Assembly: GCA_964435165.1 (NCBI GenBank)
Contig: CAYSXY010000041.1
Location: forward strand, 1-18,905
Direction of reading: 5' to 3'
Length of the DNA: 18,905 bases
DNA from: CAYSXY01 sp964435165
GTDB taxonomy: Bacteria; Pseudomonadota; Alphaproteobacteria; Rickettsiales; RI-342
The notes under the pieces are model-generated. The model did not search any database, had not been told where the DNA came from, and saw only the letters and a program-made list of their open reading frames with translations. Below, piece by piece: positions 1 to 6,378 of this stretch (its first letter is position 1; the number at the start of each line of letters is the position of its first letter). The translations under genes and the position numbers were made by a program.

Positions 1-58
1 CTAATCTTGCTTTCGCTGTCTTACTACTAAAAAGACTTTAAACAGACTCTAAAGGACT

Positions 59-75
59 GACCGACTTTTTCGGTC
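59..75 (+). promoter_or_regulatory. Leader hairpin ahead of micro-ORF 1
   Basis: A perfect 6-bp inverted repeat, GACCGA (59-64) and TCGGTC (70-75), encloses a 5-base loop, CTTTT. It sits five bases before the GGAGG ribosome binding site at 81-85 of the first micro-ORF. No T-run follows, so it is more likely a leader structure or a protein site than a terminator. Function is inferred only from position. Confidence 0.35.
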
Positions 76-91
76 TATAAGGAGGTGTCGC

Positions 92-184
92 ATGGCTGAC
101 ATTTTCCGCAATACGAAACGCGGCATTTTGAAAGCCGCCTATAAGGCAGTCAATAACGGGGCGAACCAAGCGAATCCGAATTGA
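92..184 (+). CDS. Micro-ORF 1: 30-residue cationic peptide
   Basis: This is a 30-codon ATG frame ending in TGA at 182-184. It has one of the strongest ribosome binding sites in the window (AAGGAGG at 79-85, six bases before the ATG), which is the main argument that it is translated. The product begins MADIFRNTKRGILKAAYKAV and ends in a polar Asn/Gln-rich tail. Residues 5-20 could form an amphipathic, basic helix; net charge is about +4. There is no signal peptide and no recognisable family. Its stop overlaps the TTG that could start the next micro-ORF, suggesting coupled translation. I do not recognise the peptide. It could be a small regulator, a membrane-active peptide, a toxin or a leader peptide, and none of these is shown by the sequence. 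Confidence 0.55.
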   Translation: MADIFRNTKRGILKAAYKAVNNGANQANPN

Positions 185-294
185 CAGAGCTTGAGGGTAT
201 GGCAATTGCCGCCGGTGCTGTGTTCACGATTGCTGGTATCATCGCGTTTATGCGTGATCCAGACAATAAGGGCGACAGCGACGACCGGGCTTAA
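181..294 (+). CDS. Micro-ORF 2: single-span membrane peptide with acidic tail
   Basis: This 37-codon frame can start at TTG 181, sharing bases with the TGA of micro-ORF 1 (TTGA overlap), and ends TAA at 292-294. An alternative ATG at 199 gives 31 residues, but its GAGGG lies only one base upstream, too close for a normal ribosome binding site. The product has one hydrophobic segment, MAIAAGAVFTIAGIIAFM at residues 7-24, long enough to span a membrane. A strongly acidic tail (RDPDNKGDSDDRA) follows. Net charge is about -4, opposite to micro-ORF 1. Translation would depend on coupling, as no separate ribosome binding site is seen for the TTG. Family and function are unknown. Together with micro-ORF 1 it looks like a bicistronic micro-protein operon. 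Confidence 0.45.
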   Translation: MTELEGMAIAAGAVFTIAGIIAFMRDPDNKGDSDDRA

Positions 295-304
295 CCGCTT
301 GGTC

Positions 305-331
305 AGGGGGTATGCGATGCATGCCCCTTTG
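305..331 (+). terminator. Possible terminator after the micro-ORF pair
   Basis: AGGGG (305-309), a bulged G, then TATG pairs with CATGCCCCT (320-328), leaving a 5-base loop CGATG. One pair is a G-U wobble. The stem is followed by TTTGTCTTATTT, a weak T-rich tail. It begins 10 bases after the stop of micro-ORF 2, which is where a terminator for that pair is expected. Confidence 0.45.
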
Positions 332-336
332 TCTTA

Positions 337-376
337 TTTGTCATGCTTTTGTCATGATTTTGTAGTAGGATAATAC
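337..376 (+). promoter_or_regulatory. Promoter region with 11-bp direct repeats for the M48 peptidase
   Basis: Units TTTGTCATGCT (337-347) and TTTGTCATGAT (348-358) are a near-perfect tandem repeat, with a decayed third copy at 359-369. Each of the two good copies contains TTGTCA, a 5/6 match to the -35 hexamer. TAATAC (371-376) lies 16 bases after the second copy and could be the -10; GATAAT (369-374) is a better hexamer but only 14 bases away. The implied transcription start, around 381-384, almost touches the ATG at 386. Confidence 0.4.
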
Positions 377-385
377 ATATAATTA

Positions 386-1570
386 ATGACATTAATTAAA
401 ATATTAATGGCTCCAACGCGCAAAATCTATGCTTATCCCAATCCATCTGACATGCCTTACGGGTATTCGGATGAGGTTTTTATGGCTCTTTCGGAGTCAT
501 TAAAGGGGTATGATGACGACTATGTGGTATTGCGTGCAACCAACGGCTTGCTTGCACCAAAAAAAGATATGTTCCCGCAGCTTTTTGAGGCTTATGAACG
601 ACTCTGTGCTGATCAAAACATCAAGAACCCACCTCCTTTGGTCATTCAGGATAATTCGCAAACGCGCGATTTTATTGTTCAAACGGCAAGCCACCGTGGG
701 GGGGATTTCATTCAACGCATGGTTTCTGGCAGTGCTGCATCGGAGACGATTGAAATCAGTCACGATTATCTCGCACGTTATGGCTACATACCTGTATGGG
801 ATGCTGAGCAGCAAACATACATGCCACCGCTTGGTGATACTTTACCGGAAGAAATAACGTCAACCCTTGCCCATGAACTGTCTCACCATACACATAGTAT
901 ATCACATAATGCGCTGAAATATTCCGCTGGTTTCGCTGGCTTGGTTGGGGCTGCCCTTTTCGTCCGTCAGGCTTATGGCTCCTTCGTTCCAAAAATCACA
1001 GACACTGTTTCTGGGGCAGCTCGATCTGTTCTGCACGGCGCTTCTATGCTGTTGTTGCCAGCATTGGGTTTTCTGGCAGGTAGTAACCTTATCAACCATA
1101 TTTATGAGCGCGTCGCCGATCGGGATATGAACAACAACAGCAACCCAGCGGGGGCGGCAAAAGGATTTGAGCACAGCCAGCAATACAGAGAGCATGTTGA
1201 AGAAGTACAAGATTACGGTTTTTTGGGGCGTATTGTGGTTGGATTGCGTAAATTCTGGAAGGAACCACACCTACCATATGAAAGCCGTATCAAAAAATCT
1301 GAGAAAAAAGCGGGGGAAGAAAATATCCGTGCATATGCGCAATCAGAACAGGATCACTTGTTGGCAGTGGACGCACGTCTGCAAATTGAAAAGGCGGCTT
1401 ACAGTGCGGATCATGTTGCAGGACCAGAGTTGCCCGAAGGTACAAAAATCGGGCCAGACGTTGCATTAATTGACCAGGTGCTTGAGGATAATCAGCAACA
1501 TATGTCTGACAAAGCCATACGGTCTTTGGTTGATTACCGAAGGGCGGTTGAGTTGAGTAGTGCAGCTTAA
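386..1570 (+). CDS. M48-like membrane zinc metallopeptidase
   Basis: The protein carries the zinc-peptidase motif HELSH at residues 163-167, in TLAHELSHH. It is followed by two hydrophobic segments (about 178-195 and 215-238) and then YERVAD at 240-245. This matches the M48 (HtpX/Ste24/Oma1) arrangement, in which two His of HExxH plus a downstream Glu of an ExxxAD motif bind zinc. PHLPYESRI farther on resembles the conserved HPPxxxRI segment of M48 enzymes. No N-terminal signal peptide is visible, and the N-terminal ~160 residues match nothing I recognise. Family members degrade or process membrane and misfolded proteins; the substrate here is unknown. Neither ATG 386 nor the in-frame ATG at 407 (MAPTRKIYAYPNP) has a ribosome binding site, so the start is uncertain. 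The gene is more AT-rich than its downstream neighbours and may have been acquired. Confidence 0.75.
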   Translation: MTLIKILMAPTRKIYAYPNPSDMPYGYSDEVFMALSESLKGYDDDYVVLRATNGLLAPKKDMFPQLFEAYERLCADQNIKNPPPLVIQDNSQTRDFIVQTASHRGGDFIQRMVSGSAASETIEISHDYLARYGYIPVWDAEQQTYMPPLGDTLPEEITSTLAHELSHHTHSISHNALKYSAGFAGLVGAALFVRQAYGSFVPKITDTVSGAARSVLHGASMLLLPALGFLAGSNLINHIYERVADRDMNNNSNPAGAAKGFEHSQQYREHVEEVQDYGFLGRIVVGLRKFWKEPHLPYESRIKKSEKKAGEENIRAYAQSEQDHLLAVDARLQIEKAAYSADHVAGPELPEGTKIGPDVALIDQVLEDNQQHMSDKAIRSLVDYRRAVELSSAA

Positions 1571-1593
1571 TTTTATCCAGTTCTCTCGCTATC

Positions 1594-1622
1594 TTGTCTG
1601 AATCTGTGAAATTCGTTACATA
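1594..1622 (+). promoter_or_regulatory. Possible promoter for the ABC permease
   Basis: TTGTCT (1594-1599) and TACATA (1617-1622) are separated by 17 bases. The -10 match is weak, 3 of 6. Transcription would begin near 1628, so a promoter here would place the hairpin at 1626-1644 at or near the 5' end of the mRNA. Confidence 0.25.
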
Positions 1623-1625
1623 TTG

Positions 1626-1644
1626 CTCCTGCAAAATGTAGGAG
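1626..1644 (+). promoter_or_regulatory. Hairpin sequestering the ribosome binding site of the ABC permease
   Basis: CTCCTGCA (1626-1633) pairs with TGTAGGAG (1637-1644) across an AAA loop: eight base pairs including one G-U. The 3' arm contains AGGAG, the Shine-Dalgarno sequence of the GTG start at 1650. When folded, the ribosome binding site is buried. It could act as a translational switch or RNA thermosensor; only the pairing is seen, the effect is inferred. Confidence 0.45.
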
Positions 1645-1649
1645 AGATA

Positions 1650-2441
1650 GTGGAACAATCCTTGCAGCCTATAGGTGCCGTTAACTGGCTTGGCACATGG
1701 ACGCTCTATAAGCGCGAAGTATGGCGGTTTTTGAAGGTATGGAACCAGACGGTGATCGCTCCTGTGATTACGAGCCTGCTGTTTCTCGCCATCTTTTCGC
1801 TGGCGCTCGGTGGCGCCGTGCGGGTGGTGGAAGGGCTGCCGTTTGAGATTTTTGTCGCGCCGGGATTGCTGATGATGGCCGTGGTGCAAAATGCTTTTGC
1901 CAATTCGTCATCATCGCTGATGCTCTCAAAAATTCAGGGCGTGATTGTTGATTTGCTGATGCCGCCACTCTCACCGGGAGAAATCACCTTCGCCATGATG
2001 ATGGGGGGAATTACACGCGGGGCAATGGTCGGCGTCTCCGTCTATCTTGCCTTATTATTTTTTGTGCCGGTGCAGATTCTGCATCCGGGTTATTTTATTT
2101 ATTATCTTGTCATGGCATCGATGTTGATGGCGCTGCTGGGTGTGTTGGCGGGATTATGGTCGCAGACGTTCGACCAGATGGCCGCCATTACCAATTATGT
2201 CGTCACGCCATTGGCATTCCTGTCCGGTACCTTTTATTCAACCAAGCAATTGCCGGGTATCTGGTATGATGTAAGCCACGCCAACCCGTTTTTTTATATG
2301 ATTGACGGGGTGCGTTATAGCATGACCGGGTATAGCGATGGTGACATCGCGATCGGGATGGCTTATATAGCGGGACTGAATGCTATTCTCTGGCTGGTAA
2401 CGACGCTTATTATTCGCCGTGGTTATCGGCTCAAATCATAA
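1650..2441 (+). CDS. ABC-2 type transporter permease
   Basis: A 263-residue integral membrane protein of the ABC-2 (DrrB/NodJ/YadH-like) permease family, which exports lipids, polysaccharides or drugs together with a separate ATPase. Visible hallmarks are a cytoplasmic N-terminal helix (WTLYKREVWRFLKVWNQTV), about six hydrophobic segments, the EIFVAPGLLMMAVVQNAF stretch, and the C-terminal signature TPLAFLSGTFYSTKQLP followed by NPFFYMIDGVRY. I chose GTG 1650 because AGGAG at 1640-1644 lies five bases upstream; the frame is open back to a TTG at 1623 that lacks such a site. No ATP-binding subunit lies in the window, so the partner must be elsewhere. argD follows after 26 bases on the same strand. 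The substrate cannot be told. Confidence 0.85.
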   Translation: MEQSLQPIGAVNWLGTWTLYKREVWRFLKVWNQTVIAPVITSLLFLAIFSLALGGAVRVVEGLPFEIFVAPGLLMMAVVQNAFANSSSSLMLSKIQGVIVDLLMPPLSPGEITFAMMMGGITRGAMVGVSVYLALLFFVPVQILHPGYFIYYLVMASMLMALLGVLAGLWSQTFDQMAAITNYVVTPLAFLSGTFYSTKQLPGIWYDVSHANPFFYMIDGVRYSMTGYSDGDIAIGMAYIAGLNAILWLVTTLIIRRGYRLKS

Positions 2442-2467
2442 CCATCTTCATAATCCGTTAGTTGCAT

Positions 2468-3643
2468 ATGATTTCTCCCGTACTGCCTGTTTATCAACGC
2501 ACTGATTTTGCCATTGAACGTGGTGAAGGCGCTTATGTCTGGACATCGGACGGGCGCAAGCTCCTGGATTTTGTTGCCGGTATAGCGGTCAACACATTAG
2601 GGCACTGTCACCCGAAACTGGTCAAGGCGCTTGAGGATCAGGCGCATAAAGTCTGGCATGTTTCTAATTTCTACCGGATAGAATTGCAGGAAAAGCTTGC
2701 TGATCGTCTGTGCAATGCCTGTTTTGCCGATTCGGTATTTTTCGGGAATTCCGGAGCCGAAGCCGGCGAACTGGCTGTGAAAATGGCCCGCAAATATTTT
2801 CATAACAAAGGCCAGCCGGAAAGACACCGGATCATTACCGTCGAGGGGTGTTTTCATGGCCGCACCATGGCGATGATTTCCGCCTCCGGCGCGAAAAAGC
2901 TGGTCGATGGGTTTGCGCCACTGGTCGAGGGTTTTGATATTGTTCCATTCGGCGACCATGATGCGTTGAAGGCGGCCATTGGCCCTGAGACGGCAGCGAT
3001 TATGGTGGAGCCGGTGATGGGCGAGGGCGGTATCAAACCACTGCCGTTGGAATGTCTGAATGGGCTGCGTTCGCTTTGCGATGAGCATGGCATTTTGCTG
3101 ATTTTTGATGAGGTGCAATGCGGTGTTGGCCGTACCGGTGCGCTCTATGCCCATCAGCGAGCCAACGCTGCCGCGCCGGATATTATGATGACGGCAAAAG
3201 GTATTGGCGGTGGTTTTCCGCTCGGCGGGTGCTTGGCAACCGAGGCGGTGGCCAGCGCGATGAATCCTGGCTCACACGGGACAACCTATGGCGGGAATCC
3301 GCTGGCGATGGCGGTGGGCTATGCGGTGCTGGATGAAGTGTTGTCGGACGGCTTTCTTGATAATGTGAAAGCACGCGGCGAACAATTGCAGCAAGGCCTG
3401 CAGGCACTGGCAAGCCAGTTTCCCAATTTGGTAGAGGACGCCCGTGGTATTGGCCTGATGCAAGGTATTAAACTGCGTGGTGACCAGCCAGCCTTTATCA
3501 ACCAACTGCAGCAGGAAGGGATGCTGGCGGTCACTGCCGGCGACAATGTGGTGCGGTTTGTTCCCCCCCTGAACATAGAGGCAGCGCATGTCGATGAGGC
3601 TATCGATAAACTGCACAGCTGCTGTCAGGCACTATCACGCTGA
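2468..3643 (+). CDS. argD: Acetylornithine aminotransferase
   Basis: A fold-type I, class III PLP aminotransferase of 391 residues that converts N-acetylglutamate semialdehyde to N-acetylornithine in arginine synthesis and may also serve succinyldiaminopimelate in lysine synthesis. Counting from ATG 2468, motifs seen are GNSGAEAGELAVKMAR (PLP phosphate region, residues 93-108), the substrate-side segment GCFHGRTMAMISASG, FDEVQCGVGRTG with the PLP-nitrogen Asp at about 214, and MTAKGIGGGFPLGG with the Schiff-base Lys at about 244. The frame opens at a TTG six bases earlier, but the ATG is the natural start; no clear Shine-Dalgarno is present, so it may depend on upstream translation. argF follows after 31 bases, which supports ArgD over other class III transaminases. 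Confidence 0.93.
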   Translation: MISPVLPVYQRTDFAIERGEGAYVWTSDGRKLLDFVAGIAVNTLGHCHPKLVKALEDQAHKVWHVSNFYRIELQEKLADRLCNACFADSVFFGNSGAEAGELAVKMARKYFHNKGQPERHRIITVEGCFHGRTMAMISASGAKKLVDGFAPLVEGFDIVPFGDHDALKAAIGPETAAIMVEPVMGEGGIKPLPLECLNGLRSLCDEHGILLIFDEVQCGVGRTGALYAHQRANAAAPDIMMTAKGIGGGFPLGGCLATEAVASAMNPGSHGTTYGGNPLAMAVGYAVLDEVLSDGFLDNVKARGEQLQQGLQALASQFPNLVEDARGIGLMQGIKLRGDQPAFINQLQQEGMLAVTAGDNVVRFVPPLNIEAAHVDEAIDKLHSCCQALSR

Positions 3644-3674
3644 TCTCTCTTATTTCTGAACAACTCAGGTCTTT

Positions 3675-4625
3675 ATGATGACTCATTCGGTTTATGGCCA
3701 GATTCGGCATTTTATCGATTTATGTGATGTTGACGGCGCAACGCTGCGCAACCTGCTCAATCGTGCTGCTTCGCTCAAGGCGGATCAACAGTCGGGTGGC
3801 ACACAGCCGTTGCTGGCAGGTAAAACCCTGGCGATGATTTTTGAAAAACGCTCGACCCGTACACGTGTGTCATTTGATCTCGCCATGCGGCAATTAGGCG
3901 GATATGCTTTGGAGCTGGGTACGGAGCAGTCACAATTATCGCGTGGCGAAAGTGTAGCTGACACGGCGCGGGTACTGACGCGCTATGTAGATCTGATTAT
4001 GTTTCGCGCACGTGCGCACCGGGCGCTGCTTGATATGGCTGAGGCATCCGGCGTACCGGTGATCAACGGCCTGACGGACCACAGCCACCCCTGTCAGGTG
4101 CTGGCGGATGTGCTGACATTTGAAGAGCATCGTGGGCCGATTGCCGGGCGTAAAGTGGCCTGGGTAGGTGATGGCAATAACGTCGCAGCATCCTGGATTC
4201 ATGCGGCGATTCGTCTTGGTTTTAAACTGCATATTGCGTGCCCGGATGGGTATGAGCCCGCGGCGGAGCTACTGAATTGGGCAAAAGAAGAAAAAGATGC
4301 GGGTAAAGGTTCTGTGCGTCGCTTCAAAGACCCAATCAAAGCGGTGAAAGGAGTCGATGCGGTGGTCACGGATACCTGGGTGTCAATGGCGAATGATGAT
4401 GAGGCCGAGGCGCGTCATGATGCGTTGAAATCTTATCAGGTGACACAGGAATTGATGGCTGAGGCGGAACAGGGAGCCATTTTCATGCATTGCCTTCCGG
4501 CTCACCGTGGCCACGAAGTAGCAGCCGATGTGATTGATGGGCCGAAATCGGCGGTATGGGATGAAGCAGAAAATCGCCTCCACGTACAAAAGGCCATTCT
4601 GCTGCATTGCCTGGGTGCTGAATAG
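3675..4625 (+). CDS. argF: Ornithine carbamoyltransferase
   Basis: A 316-residue cytosolic enzyme joining ornithine and carbamoyl phosphate to give citrulline. All family signatures are present: the carbamoyl-phosphate site STRTR (60-64), HPCQ (138-141), the ornithine-binding DTWVSM (233-238), and HCLPAHRG (272-279) with the catalytic Cys. DTWVSM and HCLP separate it from aspartate carbamoyltransferase. Two consecutive ATGs (3675 and 3678) follow AGGT at 3667-3670; the first is taken. It sits 31 bases after argD on the same strand and is probably co-transcribed, giving the acetylornithine and citrulline steps together; the deacetylation step is not in the window. Confidence 0.95.
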   Translation: MMTHSVYGQIRHFIDLCDVDGATLRNLLNRAASLKADQQSGGTQPLLAGKTLAMIFEKRSTRTRVSFDLAMRQLGGYALELGTEQSQLSRGESVADTARVLTRYVDLIMFRARAHRALLDMAEASGVPVINGLTDHSHPCQVLADVLTFEEHRGPIAGRKVAWVGDGNNVAASWIHAAIRLGFKLHIACPDGYEPAAELLNWAKEEKDAGKGSVRRFKDPIKAVKGVDAVVTDTWVSMANDDEAEARHDALKSYQVTQELMAEAEQGAIFMHCLPAHRGHEVAADVIDGPKSAVWDEAENRLHVQKAILLHCLGAE

Positions 4626-4653
4626 ATTTGAAGATCATGGCGCGTGGTGCAGC

Positions 4654-4683
4654 TTGTGTGTGCAACGCAACCTGTGATATAAT
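4654..4683 (+). promoter_or_regulatory. Extended -10 promoter of hslO
   Basis: A perfect TATAAT at 4678-4683 is preceded by TG and one base (TGATATAAT), an extended -10. TTGTGT at 4654-4659, 18 bases upstream, is a weak -35. The expected transcription start is about 4689-4691, directly before the hslO ATG at 4693, so the transcript would be leaderless or nearly so. Confidence 0.6.
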
Positions 4684-4692
4684 TAAGCTGTT

Positions 4693-5709
4693 ATGAGTAA
4701 AGAAATAGAAGAAAATCAAGAAGATGGTCGGTTATTCGCTGATCTGGTTCAACCTTTTTTAATCGATCAAACGCACTTGCATGGACGGTTCGTTCGTCTG
4801 TCAGATGTGACCAGTACGATCATCAATCGTGGGCAATATCCCGCTCCTGTCGCAACGCTGTTAGCGGAACTATTGGCATTGACAGCCATTTTGGGAAGCA
4901 GCCTTAAGCATGAAGGTATCGTGACGGTGCAGATCAGCGGTGATGGGCCGGTACCGTTGATGGTGGCGGATTGTACAGCAGAGGGTGATGTGCGCGGATA
5001 TGCTGACATGGCAGAAGATTCAGCGGAAATGATGCTTGCTAATCCTGACAATTATGATTCCATCAACGCACTGATGGGCAAGGGGATGATGGTGATCACA
5101 CTTGACCCCACCATGGGCAAGGAGCGCTATCAGGGGATTGTTGAACTGAGCGGCGAAAGTTTAACGCGTTGCCTGCTGGATTACTTCAAACAATCCCAGC
5201 AGATTGACGTTGCCATTCATACCTTTGTTCAATGCCATCAACCGGCAAAATCCAATCAGGCTCACAGTCAACCGACCTGGCAGGCTGCCAGCATGCTGGT
5301 GCAGCGATTTCCGGAAGAGCAGGATGAGGGTAGCCCGCAGATTATTCTGCCGATGGATGATCTGCCCGAGGTGAGCCATGCAGAGAGTTCGGACGATTCA
5401 TGGGAACGCACGCGAATGTTCCTGAGTACTTTGACTCCCGATGAGATGTGCGATCTTGCCCTGGCGCCGCGTGATTTACTCTACCGGCTTTTTCACGAAG
5501 ATGGTGTGTGGGTCTATGAGGCCGGGGATGTGACGGTGGGGTGTCGCTGTACGCGTGAACGCATCGTCTCGATGCTGGCGGGCATGGATGAAAGCGATCT
5601 GGAGCAAATGGAGCGTCAGGGCCGTATCGAAGTGAATTGTGGTTTTTGTAACCATGCCGAAGTGGTGACCCGTCAAGATATCAACCAGCATCAAAAATTG
5701 CACTCATAG
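4693..5709 (+). CDS. hslO: Redox-regulated chaperone Hsp33
   Basis: A 338-residue cytosolic holdase activated when oxidation releases zinc from four cysteines near the C terminus. The zinc switch is plain: GCRC at 283-286 (Cys284, Cys286) and CGFC at 316-319 (Cys316, Cys319). The N-terminal substrate-binding domain has the family segments GRFVRLSDV, VQISGDGPVPLMVADC and GIVELSGESLTRCLLDYF. No Shine-Dalgarno precedes the ATG, while a perfect extended -10 ends nine bases upstream, which suggests leaderless translation. In several alphaproteobacteria hslO follows argF, as here, yet the promoter suggests independent, perhaps stress-related, expression. Confidence 0.95.
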   Translation: MSKEIEENQEDGRLFADLVQPFLIDQTHLHGRFVRLSDVTSTIINRGQYPAPVATLLAELLALTAILGSSLKHEGIVTVQISGDGPVPLMVADCTAEGDVRGYADMAEDSAEMMLANPDNYDSINALMGKGMMVITLDPTMGKERYQGIVELSGESLTRCLLDYFKQSQQIDVAIHTFVQCHQPAKSNQAHSQPTWQAASMLVQRFPEEQDEGSPQIILPMDDLPEVSHAESSDDSWERTRMFLSTLTPDEMCDLALAPRDLLYRLFHEDGVWVYEAGDVTVGCRCTRERIVSMLAGMDESDLEQMERQGRIEVNCGFCNHAEVVTRQDINQHQKLHS

Positions 5710-5816
5710 AATAACTCTGAAACGATTGCTTCAGGAGCCGCAGCTTATCTCGGCGGTTTCCTCCTTGCACTCCCCCCAAATTATGGCATAACATCGCAAT
5801 AGCATTTCATACAAGC

Positions 5817-5825
5817 TGTGATATT
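5817..5825 (+). promoter_or_regulatory. Possible extended -10 for the lipoprotein gene
   Basis: TGTGATATT resembles an extended -10 (TG, one base, GATATT) and shares its CTGTGATAT context with the hslO promoter at 4672-4680. No good -35 is seen. It would place transcription start near 5832, about 18 bases before the ATG. Confidence 0.25.
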
Positions 5826-5849
5826 TCATTCTAGGTTAGGATCATTATT

Positions 5850-6335
5850 ATGCGCAAATTATGTGCTTTGTCCGTTGTCGTTGTGCTGCTTGCAGGCTGT
5901 GCGGGGACGCAACAGCCGGGTGCGAGAGGCGGTGTGACCAAGGCTGATGTGGGCACCATTGTTGGCGGAGCCGCCGGTGCTGTTGCCGGGTCTAACCTTG
6001 GTAAAGGAAAAGGCCGTTATGCGGCAATTGCAGTGGGCACATTGCTCGGTGCGGCCATGGGGCAGTCAATCGGCGCGACATTTGACCGGGTTGACCAAAT
6101 GTATCACGAGCAAACGGCGCAAAAAGCGCTGGAAACGGCGCGCTCCGGCACGACGTTGGCGTGGTCCAACCCGGATTCGGGGCATTCCGGCACGGTGACA
6201 CCAATCAATGTGCTGGAAAAAGCGCCGGGTCAGTATTGTCGAGAGTATCGCCAGACGGTGAAAATCGGTGACAAGACAGAAGAATTGATCGGCACGGCCT
6301 GTCGTCAGCCGGATGGCACGTGGAAAGCATCCTGA
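5850..6335 (+). CDS. 17 kDa surface antigen-type lipoprotein with glycine zipper
   Basis: A 161-residue predicted outer-membrane lipoprotein. The N terminus MRKLCALSVVVVLLAGC is a lipoprotein signal with lipobox LAGC and lipidated Cys17. Residues 34-75 form a glycine-zipper double segment (GTIVGGAAGAVAGSNLGKGKG, then VGTLLGAAMGQSIG), typical of the Rickettsia 17 kDa antigen family. The C-terminal region YCREYRQTVKIGDKTEELIG with GTACRQPDGTWK is the other family hallmark; its two Cys could form a disulfide. The start is supported by GGTTAGG at 5834-5840. Members are thought to stabilise the envelope, but no precise role is established. It has its own intergenic region on both sides and is probably monocistronic. 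Confidence 0.88.
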   Translation: MRKLCALSVVVVLLAGCAGTQQPGARGGVTKADVGTIVGGAAGAVAGSNLGKGKGRYAAIAVGTLLGAAMGQSIGATFDRVDQMYHEQTAQKALETARSGTTLAWSNPDSGHSGTVTPINVLEKAPGQYCREYRQTVKIGDKTEELIGTACRQPDGTWKAS

Positions 6336-6378
6336 TTCTAGTAACGAATTGATAACGTAAGATAAGCGAGCCTCTATC

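Noticed and set aside
191..373. A 60-codon frame overlapping the micro-ORFs and the M48 promoter
   Set aside because: It crosses the terminator-like stem and the 11-bp promoter repeats and has no ribosome binding site.
1290..1889. A 199-codon minus-strand frame across the M48 gene end and the ABC permease start
   Set aside because: No ribosome binding site or recognisable domain; spans the promoter and hairpin region of a real gene.
5730..5765. Possible terminator hairpin after hslO (GCCGC and GCGG with flanking GGA/TCC)
   Set aside because: Stem is interrupted and there is no T-run; too weak to call.
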